This document shows positions 1 through 8,783 of a stretch of DNA of 64,000 nt, piece by piece (position 1 is the stretch's first letter; each line of letters starts with the position of its first letter). Location of the stretch: NCBI RefSeq assembly GCF_003063315.1, contig NZ_NERV01000001.1, positions 806,001 through 870,000 of the forward strand, written 5' to 3'. This stretch comes from Limnohabitans sp. T6-5. Lineage in GTDB: Bacteria; Pseudomonadota; Gammaproteobacteria; Burkholderiales; Burkholderiaceae_C. The notes beneath the pieces are model-generated. The model saw only the letters and a list, made by a program, of their open reading frames with translations. It had not been told where the DNA came from and did no database searches. The position numbers and the translations under genes are program-made.

Positions 1-2
1 TG

Positions 3-488
3 CTGGTGGAGATGGGAGGATTGGATGTGGCCGAGTCACTGGGCGTGTATTTCCAAGGCGATAACCCGTTGATACTGGACTGCGCTCTGGCAGACCTGCG
101 TGTGTCCGCAGGCACACTGCGCCCGCGCTTGTTGGTACTTGACACCGGTGACTCGACACTCTGGGCAGATGGAACCGTATCCCTCGCCTCAGAAAAGCTG
201 GATCTGCGCACCGTGGTGGCGCCCAAAGATTTCAGTGTGCTGACGCTGCGCGCTCCACTGCGAATCCAGGGCAGTTTTGCCCATCCCTTGGTGACCGTGG
301 AAAAAGGGCCACTGGGTATGAAGCTGGGTTTAGCGCTGCTGCTGGGACTGGTGAACCCACTAGCGGCTATGCTGCCGTTGGTGGATACGGGCAACGTGCA
401 AGAGGCCGACGCCAGCGCCGCAAAATGCAAAGCGCGCATGCATAAAAAACTGCAAGCTGCCCAGCCAAATGGCCCCCGCAAACGTTAA
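3..488 (+). CDS. AsmA family protein, C-terminal part (5' end outside window)
   Basis: About 160 residues of the C-terminal end of an AsmA-like protein; the frame is open to the left edge, so the start lies outside. The visible part has the family's C-terminal pattern: a repetitive beta stretch with 'DSTLWADGTVSL', then 'LDLRTVVAPKDFS', and near the end a hydrophobic segment followed by 'LPLVDTGN' and a single Cys. AsmA/YhdP-type proteins are inner-membrane anchored periplasmic proteins linked to outer-membrane lipid homeostasis. The GTG at 6 is only an internal codon. The family call comes from motif recognition; the missing N-terminus cannot be judged. The next gene starts 7 bases after the stop. 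Confidence 0.75.
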   Translation: MVEMGGLDVAESLGVYFQGDNPLILDCALADLRVSAGTLRPRLLVLDTGDSTLWADGTVSLASEKLDLRTVVAPKDFSVLTLRAPLRIQGSFAHPLVTVEKGPLGMKLGLALLLGLVNPLAAMLPLVDTGNVQEADASAAKCKARMHKKLQAAQPNGPRKR

Positions 489-495
489 AGGCCTG

Positions 496-930
496 ATGCG
501 CCAAAAAACCATTTTGCTGCTGACCATCGGGGCGGTGCTGGCCAGTCTGGTCGCCATCGTGGCCGAGCTGTCCGCCATCAAGTCGCTCAGCGGCAGCGAC
601 AAATTGCTGCACATCGCCCTGACCGGGGCGACGGTGGCCAGTTCGTGGGTGTTCATGCACCTCATGTTTGCCATGCACTACGCCCACGACTACTACCTGA
701 GCGGGCGGCACGGGCGCGAACCGGGGCTGGCTTTTCCGCAAGAGCCTGCGCCTGACTATTGGGACTTTTTGTATTTTTCAGCCGTGATCGGCACCTCGGG
801 GCAGACGGCGGACGTGTCGTTCACCTCCAAGGCCATGCGACGCACGGGCCTTGTGCACTGCGTACTGGCCTACTTCTACAACACCACCGTGCTGGCCCTG
901 ACGATCAACATGGCGGCCAGCCTGATGTGA
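496..930 (+). CDS. DUF1345 family membrane protein, N-terminally short
   Basis: Predicted inner-membrane protein of 144 residues. It aligns by eye with the C-terminal two thirds of DUF1345 proteins: '[14 protein letters not shown]', a helix with '[10 protein letters not shown]', then '[14 protein letters not shown]' and 'SDV/ADV..TS.AMRR' followed by a last hydrophobic helix. Full-length members have about 210 residues, with two more N-terminal helices that are absent here. ATG 496 is preferred because AAAGG lies just upstream; ATG 469 is also possible and would overlap the AsmA gene. The function of the family is unknown. It may be a truncated gene or a short natural variant. Confidence 0.65.
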   Translation: MRQKTILLLTIGAVLASLVAIVAELSAIKSLSGSDKLLHIALTGATVASSWVFMHLMFAMHYAHDYYLSGRHGREPGLAFPQEPAPDYWDFLYFSAVIGTSGQTADVSFTSKAMRRTGLVHCVLAYFYNTTVLALTINMAASLM

Positions 931-960
931 ACCCGGCCGGGGGACAGGCCCCGCGCCCGA

Positions 961-966
961 TAAAAT
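961..966 (+). promoter_or_regulatory. candidate -10 box of argH (near-leaderless start)
   Basis: TAAAAT ends 8 bases before the argH ATG. A start site 6-7 bases downstream would leave only two or three untranslated bases, so the mRNA would be nearly leaderless. No Shine-Dalgarno sequence and no convincing -35 box is visible. Confidence 0.35.
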
Positions 967-974
967 CGGCGTCT

Positions 975-2423
975 ATGACAAACCAACTCGACAAAAAATC
1001 CCAAGCCTGGTCCGCGCTCTTTTCTGAACCCATGAGCGAGTTGGTCAAGCGCTACACCGCCAGCGTGTTCTTTGACAAGCGCCTGTGGCAAGCCGACATC
1101 CAGGGCTCTTTGGCCCACGCCGACATGCTGGCCGCGCAAAACATCATCGGCGCCAGCGACCTGGCCGACATCCAGCGCGGCATGGCGCAAATCACCCAAG
1201 AGATCGAATCCGGCGCTTTTGAATGGAAGCTCGACCTCGAAGACGTGCACCTGAACATTGAGGCGCGTCTGACCCAGCTGGTGGGCGACGCGGGCAAGCG
1301 CCTGCACACTGGGCGCAGCCGCAATGACCAAGTGGCCACCGACGTGCGCCTGTGGCTTCGCAGCGAGATGGACCTGATCATCGATTTGCTGGTGGACCTG
1401 CAAAAGTCGCTGGTCGATGTGGCCGAGCAAAACGTCGAAGTCATCCTGCCCGGCTTCACCCACCTGCAAGTGGCCCAGCCGGTGAGCTTTGCGCACCACC
1501 TGCTGGCCTATGTCGAGATGTTTGCCCGCGACGCCGAGCGCATGAGCGACGTGCGCCGACGCACCAACCGCCTGCCCTTGGGCAGCGCCGCTTTGGCGGG
1601 CACCACTTATCCGCTAGACCGTGAACGTGTGGCACGCACTTTGGGCATGGTTGACGAGCAGGGCAACGCACAGGTTTGCCAAAACAGCCTGGACGGCGTG
1701 AGCGACCGCGACTTCGCCATCGAATTCACCGCCGCCGCTTCGCTGTGCATGGTGCACATCAGCCGTTTCTCTGAAGAACTGATTTTGTGGATGAGCCAGA
1801 ACTTCGGCTTTGTGCGCATTGCCGACCGCTTCACCACCGGCTCGTCGATCATGCCGCAGAAGAAAAATCCCGACGTGCCCGAACTGGCGCGCGGCAAAAC
1901 TGGTCGCGTGGTCGGCCACCTGATGGGCCTGATCACCCTGATGAAAGGCCAGCCACTGGCCTACAACAAAGACAACCAGGAAGACAAAGAGCCGTTGTTT
2001 GACACCGTCGACACGCTCAAGGACACCCTGCGCATCTTCAGCGAAATGGTCGGCGGCCAGGTGAACCCCGCTACGGGCCAAAAAGAAGGCGGCATCACTG
2101 TGAATGCCGCCGCCATGGAAGCGGCCGTGAAAAAAGGCTACGCCACGGCCACTGACTTGGCCGACTATTTGGTCAAGAAGGGCTTGCCTTTCCGCGACGC
2201 CCACGAGGTGGTGGCCCACGCCGTCAAATCCGCGCAAGGCCTGGGCGTGGACCTGTCAGAGCTGCCGCTGGAAACCCTGCAAAAGTTCGACAGCCGCATC
2301 GAAGCCGATGTGTTTGGGCCGCTCAGCCTGCAAGGCTCGCTGAATGCACGCAACACCTTGGGCGGCACAGCGCCTGCGCAGGTGCGGCTGCAGATTGCGC
2401 GCCATCGCGTGCGTTTGGGCTGA
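975..2423 (+). CDS. argH: argininosuccinate lyase
   Basis: Cytosolic enzyme of the last arginine biosynthesis step, splitting argininosuccinate into arginine and fumarate. The 482-residue protein has the fumarase/aspartase-superfamily signature [12 protein letters not shown] near residue 288, which carries the catalytic serine loop, and the substrate-binding motif HTGRSRNDQ near residue 112. Length is close to the usual 460-480. The frame stays open upstream to 759, but that part overlaps the DUF1345 gene and does not look like ArgH; the protein begins naturally at ATG 975 (MTNQLDKK). No other arg gene is nearby. Confidence 0.97.
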   Translation: MTNQLDKKSQAWSALFSEPMSELVKRYTASVFFDKRLWQADIQGSLAHADMLAAQNIIGASDLADIQRGMAQITQEIESGAFEWKLDLEDVHLNIEARLTQLVGDAGKRLHTGRSRNDQVATDVRLWLRSEMDLIIDLLVDLQKSLVDVAEQNVEVILPGFTHLQVAQPVSFAHHLLAYVEMFARDAERMSDVRRRTNRLPLGSAALAGTTYPLDRERVARTLGMVDEQGNAQVCQNSLDGVSDRDFAIEFTAAASLCMVHISRFSEELILWMSQNFGFVRIADRFTTGSSIMPQKKNPDVPELARGKTGRVVGHLMGLITLMKGQPLAYNKDNQEDKEPLFDTVDTLKDTLRIFSEMVGGQVNPATGQKEGGITVNAAAMEAAVKKGYATATDLADYLVKKGLPFRDAHEVVAHAVKSAQGLGVDLSELPLETLQKFDSRIEADVFGPLSLQGSLNARNTLGGTAPAQVRLQIARHRVRLG

Positions 2424-2457
2424 TACCCCGCAGGTCGCAAGCCTGCGCGCCAGTCAG

Positions 2458-2632
2458 GTGGGCTTCGGCGAAGGCCCACGTCGTGGCTGAAGCCACCGAT
2501 CTACAGGGGCCAAATGATTCGGCCCTGTGAAGTTTTCAATGCTCAAAGATGTTGTCGGTGGTCGAAGACTCCGACATGCTCCTGTGCAGAAACCCATCAT
2601 GTCGGACTCTGCGAGTGCCGACCTACAGGGAC
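2458..2632 (+). repeat. intergenic palindromic repeats (GTCGG/CCGAC family plus 36-base core)
   Basis: The 306-base gap between argH and the DUF4139 gene holds no gene. It has a hairpin at 2458-2479 (GTGGGC...GCCCAC), a repeat arm at 2484-2506, a core at 2520-2555 that matches 5862-5897 at 30 of 36 bases, and a palindrome at 2601-2625 (GTCGGACTC...GAGTGCCGAC). Related palindromes lie near 5945, 9836, 18774, 24923 and 28625. Confidence 0.7.
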
Positions 2633-2729
2633 GTAGCGCGCTCGCAAAGTCCGACCTTGACTGACTCGCCCAGTCGTTGAAGTACGATGCGTCAAAACCA
2701 CGGCTCCCCATACTCCAAGAGGTCGGCAG

Positions 2730-4343
2730 ATGAACTTTGCATGCAATCACGCTATCCAAGCTTTACGTATCCATGCAAGTCAGGTGTGCAAACTGTCGCT
2801 GCTGTTGTTTGCCAGCGCAAGCTGGGCACAGTCGCTGCCGACCGAAGGGACATCCACCATTCAAAACGTGACCGTCTACCCCGGTGTGGCCGTGATTGAG
2901 CGTGTAGCCAAAGTGCCTGCAGGTACGCGACAGCTGGTGCTGTCCTGCCTGAGTACAGCGTTTGACATGTCGGCTTTGCGCGTCGATACAAGCCACGGCG
3001 TCATGCTGGGCGCCATCAGCGCGGTGGACATGCCCCGCTCCGAAGTACCCGCATGTGCCAACAGCTCGCTGGACGAGAAAATCACAACGCAGGAGCAGCG
3101 CATTGCCGCTTTGCGTGCAGAAGAAGCGTCCTACGATCTGGTTCTGAACTATCTTAAAAATTTGGGTTCCAATGTCACGCCTCGAAAAACCAAGCAGGGC
3201 ATGACAACGATGATGGCGCACATGCAGCGCAGCGGTCTGGATGCCAGTTTGCAGCAGTTGCGTGTCGCACGCGAACGCGAAACACTCGAACGCGATCTCA
3301 AACCCCTGCTGAGTCAACGCGAGCGTCAACAATCGCAAGAGCAAGTGCGGCAATTGAGCCTGCAGGTCACGGCTGAACAAGTCAGTGAGCTGCGACTGGT
3401 CTACCCTGTACAAACTGCCACCTGGGCGCCCGCCTATCGGGCCACGCTGGACACCACTCAGGCCAGCTTACAAATGGAACGCCTGGCACAGGTCAGTCAA
3501 AACAGTGGCGAAGACTGGCGTGGTGTGAGCTTGCGGCTGTCAACAGGCGCCCCCCGTTCAGCACCACAAGGACCTTTGCCACGGGCTTGGACTATTTCAA
3601 CTCGCCCTCTGTTACTAGAAGGTCGCGTCATGTTGCTAGCACCCACGGCCGCACCCGCGGCCGCGGTCTCCTACCGCCAAGGCACTGAGCCTGTTTTGGA
3701 CTTTGCCGTGCAAGTGGCGCAGGGTGAATACGCAACCGAATTTCAGGTGCCCGGTAAAGTGGATGTCTCCAGCAGTCATCAGCGTGTGGCGTTCAGTCTT
3801 GAGCATCAAACCTGGCCTGCCAAAATATTTGTCCAAACCAGCCCCAAACTGGAAGCCAGCGCCTGGCTGAAGGCACAAGTGGCACGGCCTGACGGAGTCT
3901 GGCCTGACGGGATCTTGCATCTGTTGCGCGACCGACAAACCATCGGCCAAAGTACCTGGCGCATGGGTGACGACACCCAAATAAAGCTGCCCTTCGGAAG
4001 AGATGAACAAGTGCGCGTTCAGGTCAACGCGACCCCCGATCAAACAGCGAGCGCTGGGTTGCTCAGCACACGTCTGGAACGACGTGAATCGCATCACTAT
4101 GAAATTCAAAACCTGCATCGCACACCCATTGAGCTGGAGGTGTTGGAATCGCGACCAGTAGGAACCGATGCACAGATCAGCATCGAAGCTGGGTTTGAAC
4201 CCGCGATAGAACCTCAACCTTGGGGCCATCAAGCAGGCATCGTGGTCTGGAGAAAGACTTTGCCCGCTTCGGCGACAGCCACTTTCAAGGCCAACTATCT
4301 GATCACACACCCCAAGGACGTTCGGATCAGCGAAACCCGCTGA
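2730..4343 (+). CDS. DUF4139 / mucoidy inhibitor MuiA-like protein
   Basis: Predicted secreted protein of 537 residues. An N-terminal hydrophobic segment ending in 'ASAWAQ' near residue 33 looks like a signal peptide. The next part, 'VTVYPGVAVIERVAKVPAG', is the DUF4140 N-terminal domain of MuiA-like proteins. A charged helical stretch (residues about 110-220) is followed by the DUF4139 beta domain, recognisable by 'LRLVYPVQTATWAPAYRATLD', 'NSGEDWRGVSLRLSTG' and 'RRESHHYEIQNLHRTPIELEVLESRPV'. The biochemical role is unknown; the name comes from a mucoidy phenotype in another genus. AGAGG precedes the ATG. It converges on the DUF2867 gene. Confidence 0.8.
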   Translation: MNFACNHAIQALRIHASQVCKLSLLLFASASWAQSLPTEGTSTIQNVTVYPGVAVIERVAKVPAGTRQLVLSCLSTAFDMSALRVDTSHGVMLGAISAVDMPRSEVPACANSSLDEKITTQEQRIAALRAEEASYDLVLNYLKNLGSNVTPRKTKQGMTTMMAHMQRSGLDASLQQLRVARERETLERDLKPLLSQRERQQSQEQVRQLSLQVTAEQVSELRLVYPVQTATWAPAYRATLDTTQASLQMERLAQVSQNSGEDWRGVSLRLSTGAPRSAPQGPLPRAWTISTRPLLLEGRVMLLAPTAAPAAAVSYRQGTEPVLDFAVQVAQGEYATEFQVPGKVDVSSSHQRVAFSLEHQTWPAKIFVQTSPKLEASAWLKAQVARPDGVWPDGILHLLRDRQTIGQSTWRMGDDTQIKLPFGRDEQVRVQVNATPDQTASAGLLSTRLERRESHHYEIQNLHRTPIELEVLESRPVGTDAQISIEAGFEPAIEPQPWGHQAGIVVWRKTLPASATATFKANYLITHPKDVRISETR

Positions 4344-4403
4344 TGACCACACACACCTGCCATCTGCCCCCAAGAGCCTGTCAAAGCCGCACAAGCCAAC
4401 GGG

Positions 4404-4937
4404 TCACAGTCGGCCTTGGATCATCGCCCTGCGCACCATGAAGGGCGCAATGAAACGGTGAAACGGCTTGACGATGAACATGTAGACATGGCCTAGCCGA
4501 TTGTGGATTTGCACCACAGTGGAGAGTGTGATGAAAGCCTGTCCATCGCGCGGGGTCTTCAAACACGAGATGCGGAAATTCAAGTGCTTATCGTCATCTC
4601 CCACGATCAGTTCAGTGGCAGAGACAGATTGCACCGTGAACGGTCCCACGCGAAGTCCTGGCTGAAAAAGAGGTATTCCGCCTGACAACATCCGGGGTGA
4701 ATTGAATGGGTGCGCCAAGCCCAAGCGCACAGCGATGAGTCCACGCACGCGCATCAACCATTGAACCCATGTGGGCTCAGCGCCAAACACGGCCCAATAG
4801 GCTTCTTCCACACCTATGTCGGCTTGACAGCAAGGGGCTTCATAGGCATCGGCAAAGTCTATGCGCTGGAATGAAGTCAATACCTCACTGCTGACAGGTA
4901 CAGGGACAACACGCGGGCCAGCATGACGATCGACCAT
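4404..4937 (-). CDS. DUF2867 family protein
   Basis: A 177-residue soluble protein. It follows the DUF2867 pattern: an N-terminal 'FADAYEAP', 'PTWVQWLMRVRGLIAVRLGL' as the central helix, and a C-terminal beta sandwich with 'DDKHLNFRISCL' and 'STVVQIHNRLGHVYMFIVKPFHRFIAPFMVRR'. The C-terminal 'VKPFHR..VP.MLRR'-like tail is typical of the family. No enzymatic role is established; in some proteins the domain is fused to an SDR domain. The gene lies 6 bases downstream of a hypothetical gene on the same strand, so the two are probably co-transcribed. Confidence 0.7.
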   Translation of the reverse strand: MVDRHAGPRVVPVPVSSEVLTSFQRIDFADAYEAPCCQADIGVEEAYWAVFGAEPTWVQWLMRVRGLIAVRLGLAHPFNSPRMLSGGIPLFQPGLRVGPFTVQSVSATELIVGDDDKHLNFRISCLKTPRDGQAFITLSTVVQIHNRLGHVYMFIVKPFHRFIAPFMVRRAMIQGRL

Positions 4938-4943
4938 GATGCG

Positions 4944-5594
4944 TCAACCCCACTCCCGCCCCAAGCGAGGCGCCTCAACGCCCCTTTGCAAGCGGATCAC
5001 CGGCACCGCCATGCTGATGACACGGGGTTTTTCGTCCTTCAGCAGGACAACGTTCAAAAACAAGGTGCCCAAGCCTTTTTCGGTTTTAAAGAGGCCCCAG
5101 CGCCGCTGGGGTGCGATGGCCGTCAACAGCGCTTGTTCGTCCCAGTCGTCGGTCAAAGGCAAATAGCTGTAGGCCTGTTCGCGATGGCGCAGCATCACAT
5201 GGGTGTAGCTGTAGCCGGGAATGGGCAGACCATCCGTGCCCATGGGGCGAAACTTGATTTCGTAATCACCCGTGGCGGTGTTGCCATGCGCATAACGTCC
5301 GGCATGAACGCCTTTGGCAAATTTGAAGTTGGGCCTGCCAATCACCAGCGGTGCGTCCATCAGGTTGCGCAGCTCGATGTTGAGGACGTTGGGGTAGTTT
5401 TTGTGTCCCGTGCCCATGGAGTATGTGAGGTGGACGGAAAACTCAGGGATCTTCTTTTTGTGTCCACCCAGGACAAAGACCGAAATCATCACACCCGAAC
5501 CTGCAGTGATGAAGTCCCATAAGCCCTGGTCTTTGGCCCATTTGATCCAAGCCAGGGGAATTTGAACCAAGTGCCAGAGCTCATCAATCATCAT
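4944..5594 (-). CDS. hypothetical protein with N-terminal membrane segment
   Basis: 216 residues, not assigned to a family. Residues about 25-42 (DFITAGSGVMISVFVLGG) could form one membrane helix followed by a KKK stop-transfer. The rest is mixed beta and alpha with 'VLNIELRNLMDAPLVIGRP' and 'GLPIPGYSYTHVMLRHREQAYSYLP', which resembles an immunoglobulin-like extracytoplasmic fold, but this is a guess. It is followed by the DUF2867 gene and preceded by a short reading frame that overlaps its start by ATGA. It is likely a real gene, because its codon use is similar to its neighbours and it has no competing frame. Confidence 0.55.
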   Translation of the reverse strand: MMIDELWHLVQIPLAWIKWAKDQGLWDFITAGSGVMISVFVLGGHKKKIPEFSVHLTYSMGTGHKNYPNVLNIELRNLMDAPLVIGRPNFKFAKGVHAGRYAHGNTATGDYEIKFRPMGTDGLPIPGYSYTHVMLRHREQAYSYLPLTDDWDEQALLTAIAPQRRWGLFKTEKGLGTLFLNVVLLKDEKPRVISMAVPVIRLQRGVEAPRLGREWG

Positions 5595-5788
5595 GGATGG
5601 ATTTTAATCACCACAAAGTATTCAAAAAGAGTATCCATCCACCTCGCCACATGGACTGCCGCCAAGGCGTGGGCCAGAGACTGGCGTTCACATGGCCAAG
5701 GCGCTGAGGATTGCAGACCTGCAAGCTGGGCCGCGCAATACGGACATCTTTGACAACTCACAGTGCGGCCCGAGACCAGGGGCAACAA
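5591..5788 (-). CDS. possible small ORF, 65 aa, Cys-containing
   Basis: This frame ends in an ATGA overlap with the hypothetical gene at 4944-5594, the arrangement of translationally coupled genes. The product has 'CQRCPYC' and one further Cys (four in all), suggesting a metal-binding knuckle. No family is recognised and no clear ribosome binding site is seen. Chance is a serious alternative. Confidence 0.25.
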   Translation of the reverse strand: MLPLVSGRTVSCQRCPYCAAQLAGLQSSAPWPCERQSLAHALAAVHVARWMDTLFEYFVVIKIHP

Positions 5789-5860
5789 CGATGGCCGGGC
5801 ACACAGGGGATTCAGCCATGCGCGACCCTACCCTTTTGCTCTTTTTCCCTATTTATTGAT

Positions 5861-5971
5861 CCGGCCTTGTGAAGTATTCAATGAGCAAAGGTTTTGTAAG
5901 TCAGCAGCCACAGCGCCGACAAGTGCCCACGCCGAAGCCAGCAAGGTCGGCGCTCAAGCCACCGACCTACG
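5861..5971 (+). repeat. intergenic repeat copy (36-base core plus GTCGG/CCGAC palindrome)
   Basis: The 538-base gap 5595-6132 holds no convincing plus-strand gene. Bases 5862-5897 match 2520-2555 at 30 of 36 positions, and 5945-5970 contains GGTCGGCGCTCAAGCCACCG-type palindromic sequence ending in CCGACCTAC, as in the copy near 2600. The remainder (5600-5860 and 5975-6130) shows nothing else I can name. Confidence 0.65.
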
Positions 5972-6132
5972 GGGTGACGGTGCACAAAATTCAAACCTCA
6001 GCATGCCGGTTCAATGTATGCGCGTCAGTGAGCCTTGACCGCTCGATCAAGGTCTTGAAAGGGACGAGACAGGGCTGGATCAGCACTTCCACGATAATTT
6101 GCCTAACTTTTTGACCTTGCCTCCTTCAAACC

Positions 6133-6621
6133 ATGACCACAGCCACCCCCACCCACATGCCCTGGACCGAATCCCTCCGCACAGGCGACGAGCGCATGGA
6201 CGAAACCCACCAGGAGTTTGTGGACAAGATCAACCAGATCCTGGCCACGCCCGAAGACGAGCAATTGCCGCTTTACAAGGAATTCCTGAACCACACGGTG
6301 GAGCACTTTGCCCAGGAAGAGCGCTGGATGCTGGCCACCGGGTTTTCGGCCGACAACTGCCACGCCGAGCACCACGCCACCATTTTGGAGACCATGCGCG
6401 TGGTCGAAGCCCATTACCTGGACAGCGACAAAACCATCATCACCCGCCTGGCCGAAGCTTTGGCCGAGTGGTTTCCGGGGCATGCCAACAGCATGGACGC
6501 CGGTTTGGCCGCGCACCTCCAGTCGGTGGGCTTTGACAGCGTGACCGAAACTTTGGCTGATCCTTCGGTGATCCAGAACGTGACCATGTCGGGTTGTGGC
6601 AGCGTCAGCTGCAGCAGCTGA
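6133..6621 (+). CDS. bacteriohemerythrin
   Basis: Soluble oxygen-binding protein with a non-haem di-iron site. All expected ligands are visible in order: H26 (DETHQEF), H54, H58 and E62 (HTVEHFAQEE), H77 and H81 (CHAEHH), and H117 and D122 (HANSMD), giving the H...HxxxE...HxxxH...HxxxxD pattern. The 162 residues are slightly longer than the usual 130-150, because of a C-terminal extension ending in 'SGCGSVSCSS', which adds two Cys. The start ATG follows the end of a repeat-rich gap. It is a single-gene unit that probably stores or senses O2, not a partner of its neighbours. Confidence 0.9.
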   Translation: MTTATPTHMPWTESLRTGDERMDETHQEFVDKINQILATPEDEQLPLYKEFLNHTVEHFAQEERWMLATGFSADNCHAEHHATILETMRVVEAHYLDSDKTIITRLAEALAEWFPGHANSMDAGLAAHLQSVGFDSVTETLADPSVIQNVTMSGCGSVSCSS

Positions 6622-6727
6622 AAGCCGATAGGCAGCGCCGCCCAGCCGTCTGGCGCTGTCAACTGCGGCACTCGCTGTGGGCTGCCGCTCTTTACGCACA
6701 GGGCATGGGGCCACTACCATGCCGGTC

Positions 6728-7483
6728 ATGACAAAACACCTCTACATCCTCACAGGCGCCTCTCGGGGCATGGGTTTGGCCATTGCAGAAGCACTGCTGC
6801 AGGCAGGCAACAGCCTGCTGTGCATCTCTCGCCACACCAACGACGCACTGGCCGCTGCGGCGCAAAAAGCCGATGTGCCTTTGTGGCAATGGACGCAAGA
6901 CTTGGCAGACGGGCAAAGCGCCAGCGAGCGCTTGCGCATGTGGTTGGGTACCCAAGACGTCACCCAGCTGAGCGGCGCCACCTTGATCAACAACGCCGGG
7001 GTGATTCCGCCCATCTGCCCACTGAGCCAGTCCCAACCCGCCGATTTGGCCCTGGCCTTGCGGGTGGGCCTTGAAGCGCCCTTGCAGCTGTGCGCCGCAT
7101 TTTTGGGGGCGACTGAAGCTTGGCCTGTTGCGCGCCGCGTGCTCAATATTTCTTCAGGCCTGGGTCGAAGCGCCATGGCGTCTCAGGCCGGGTACTGCGC
7201 TGCCAAAGCCGGGATGGACCACTTCACCCGATGCATGGCGATGGACGAAGCCCTCAAAGCCAACGGCGCCAAAGTCTGCTCGCTGGCCCCCGGGGTGATC
7301 GACACCGACATGCAGGTGCAATTGCGTGGCGCAGCGGGCGATGCGTTCCCGGACCAGGCGAAATTTGCCCAACTCAAGGAAAAAGGCTTGCTCAGCTCGC
7401 CGCAGCAGGCGGCCCATCAAGTGTTGTCCTACCTGGCCCGGGCCGAATTCGGACACAACCCCATCGGAGATGTGCGGGACTGA
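6728..7483 (+). CDS. short-chain dehydrogenase/reductase
   Basis: NAD(P)-dependent oxidoreductase of the classical SDR family, 251 residues from ATG 6728 (MTKHLYILTG). It has the dinucleotide-binding motif TGASRGMG near the N-terminus, NNAG in the middle, and the catalytic serine region 'LNISSGLGRS' before YCAAK (YxxxK). The tail 'LAPGVIDTDMQ' is typical of sepiapterin-reductase-like members. Upstream in-frame starts at 6677 and 6719 exist, but the Rossmann beta strand needs only the later start. The substrate cannot be deduced. A thiolase gene follows after 107 bases, and the link may be accidental. Confidence 0.85.
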   Translation: MTKHLYILTGASRGMGLAIAEALLQAGNSLLCISRHTNDALAAAAQKADVPLWQWTQDLADGQSASERLRMWLGTQDVTQLSGATLINNAGVIPPICPLSQSQPADLALALRVGLEAPLQLCAAFLGATEAWPVARRVLNISSGLGRSAMASQAGYCAAKAGMDHFTRCMAMDEALKANGAKVCSLAPGVIDTDMQVQLRGAAGDAFPDQAKFAQLKEKGLLSSPQQAAHQVLSYLARAEFGHNPIGDVRD

Positions 7484-7513
7484 GCCCTTTCCAGCCCAGC
7501 AAATCGCCGCCCC

Positions 7514-7544
7514 TGTCAGGTCAATGTAGCGATTGGCCCTGACA
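7514..7544 (+). promoter_or_regulatory. imperfect hairpin between SDR gene and bktB
   Basis: TGTCAGG (7514-7520) pairs with CCTGACA (7538-7544), and inside it CAAT pairs with ATTG. A T-rich stretch follows 12 or more bases later, so it could be a weak terminator of the SDR gene or a leader structure of bktB. Confidence 0.35.
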
Positions 7545-7590
7545 CTGAGCGGCTTTTTCAATTTTTATTTCCCCACTGGAGACTTTTCCC

Positions 7591-8775
7591 ATGAGCCGTG
7601 AAGTTGTTGTTGTCAGCGGTGTGCGCACCGCCATTGGTACCTATGGCGGCAGCCTGAAGGACATCGCCCCCACCGAGCTGGCCGCGCAAGTCGTGCGCGA
7701 AGCCCTGTCCCGCGCGGGCACCGATGGTAAAGACGTTGGCCATGTGGTGTTTGGCCATGTGGTCAACACCGAACCCAAAGACATGTATTTGTCACGCGTG
7801 GCGGCCATCAACGGCGGCTGCGCCGAAGGCACGCCCGCTTTCAACGTGAACCGCCTGTGCGGCTCGGGCCTGCAAGCCATCGTCAGCGCCAGCCAGTCCA
7901 TCTTGCTGGGCGACTGCGACATCGCCATTGGAGGCGGCGCTGAAAACATGAGCCGTGGCCCCTACGCCAGCCTGAGCGCCCGCTGGGGTGCCCGCATGGG
8001 TGACACCAAGATGGTCGACATGGTCGTGGGCGCGCTGCATGACCCCTTCCACACCATCCACATGGGCGTGACGGCTGAAAACGTGGCCGCCAAATACGGC
8101 ATCACCCGTGAAATGCAAGACGCGCTGGCTGTCGAAAGCCACAACCGCGCCGAACGCGCTACCGCAGCGGGCTACTTCAAAGACCAGATCATGCCGGTCA
8201 TGCTGAAAAGCAAAAAAGGCGAAGTGGCCTACGCCACCGACGAGCACTTCCGCCCCGGCTGCAAGCTCGAAGACATGGCCAAACTCAAGCCCGTGTTCGT
8301 GAAAGAAAACGGCACGGTGACCGCTGGCAACGCCTCGGGCATCAACGACGCCGCTGCCGCCGTGGTGCTGATGGAAGCCGGTGCCGCCAAGGCCCGTGGT
8401 GCCAAGCCTCTGGCCCGCCTGGTGGGTTATGCCCACACCGGCCTGGACCCCAAGATCATGGGCGTGGGCCCCATCTCGGCCACGCAAGCCGTGCTCAAGA
8501 AGACCGGCCTCACGGTCAATGACTTGGACGTGATCGAAGCCAACGAAGCCTTTGCTGCACAAGCCTGCGCCGTGACCCGCGAATTGGGTCTGGACCCCGC
8601 CAAGGTCAACCCCAACGGCTCGGGCATTTCGCTGGGCCACCCCATCGGCGCGACCGGCGCTTTGATCACCGTGAAGGCTTTGTATGAGCTGCAACGCGTG
8701 AACGGCCGCTATGCGCTGGTGACCATGTGCATTGGCGGCGGTCAGGGTATTGCGGCGATTTTCGAGCGCATGTGA
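7591..8775 (+). CDS. bktB: acetyl-CoA C-acetyltransferase / beta-ketothiolase
   Basis: Cytosolic thiolase that condenses or cleaves 3-ketoacyl-CoA with acetyl-CoA. The 394-residue protein is very similar along its whole length to BktB of Cupriavidus as I remember it, from 'REVVVVSGVRTAIGT' to 'MCIGGGQGIAAIFER'. The catalytic triad is visible: C90 in NRLCGSG, H350 in GHPIGATG and C380 in MCIGGG. BktB is used for 3-ketovaleryl-CoA in copolyester synthesis and for fatty acid turnover; which use applies here is not shown. GGAGA precedes the ATG, and a strong terminator follows. It is probably monocistronic. Confidence 0.92.
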   Translation: MSREVVVVSGVRTAIGTYGGSLKDIAPTELAAQVVREALSRAGTDGKDVGHVVFGHVVNTEPKDMYLSRVAAINGGCAEGTPAFNVNRLCGSGLQAIVSASQSILLGDCDIAIGGGAENMSRGPYASLSARWGARMGDTKMVDMVVGALHDPFHTIHMGVTAENVAAKYGITREMQDALAVESHNRAERATAAGYFKDQIMPVMLKSKKGEVAYATDEHFRPGCKLEDMAKLKPVFVKENGTVTAGNASGINDAAAAVVLMEAGAAKARGAKPLARLVGYAHTGLDPKIMGVGPISATQAVLKKTGLTVNDLDVIEANEAFAAQACAVTRELGLDPAKVNPNGSGISLGHPIGATGALITVKALYELQRVNGRYALVTMCIGGGQGIAAIFERM

Positions 8776-8783
8776 TCCATGCT

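Noticed and set aside
759..974. Upstream in-frame extension of argH
   Set aside because: It overlaps the DUF1345 gene in another frame and does not resemble ArgH; ATG 975 gives a normal protein.
2657..2688. TTGACT...TACGAT as promoter of the DUF4139 gene
   Set aside because: The spacing is 20 bases, too long for a usual sigma-70 promoter.
5763..6114. Two overlapping frames in the gap before the hemerythrin gene
   Set aside because: They lie across repeat sequences and have no coding character.
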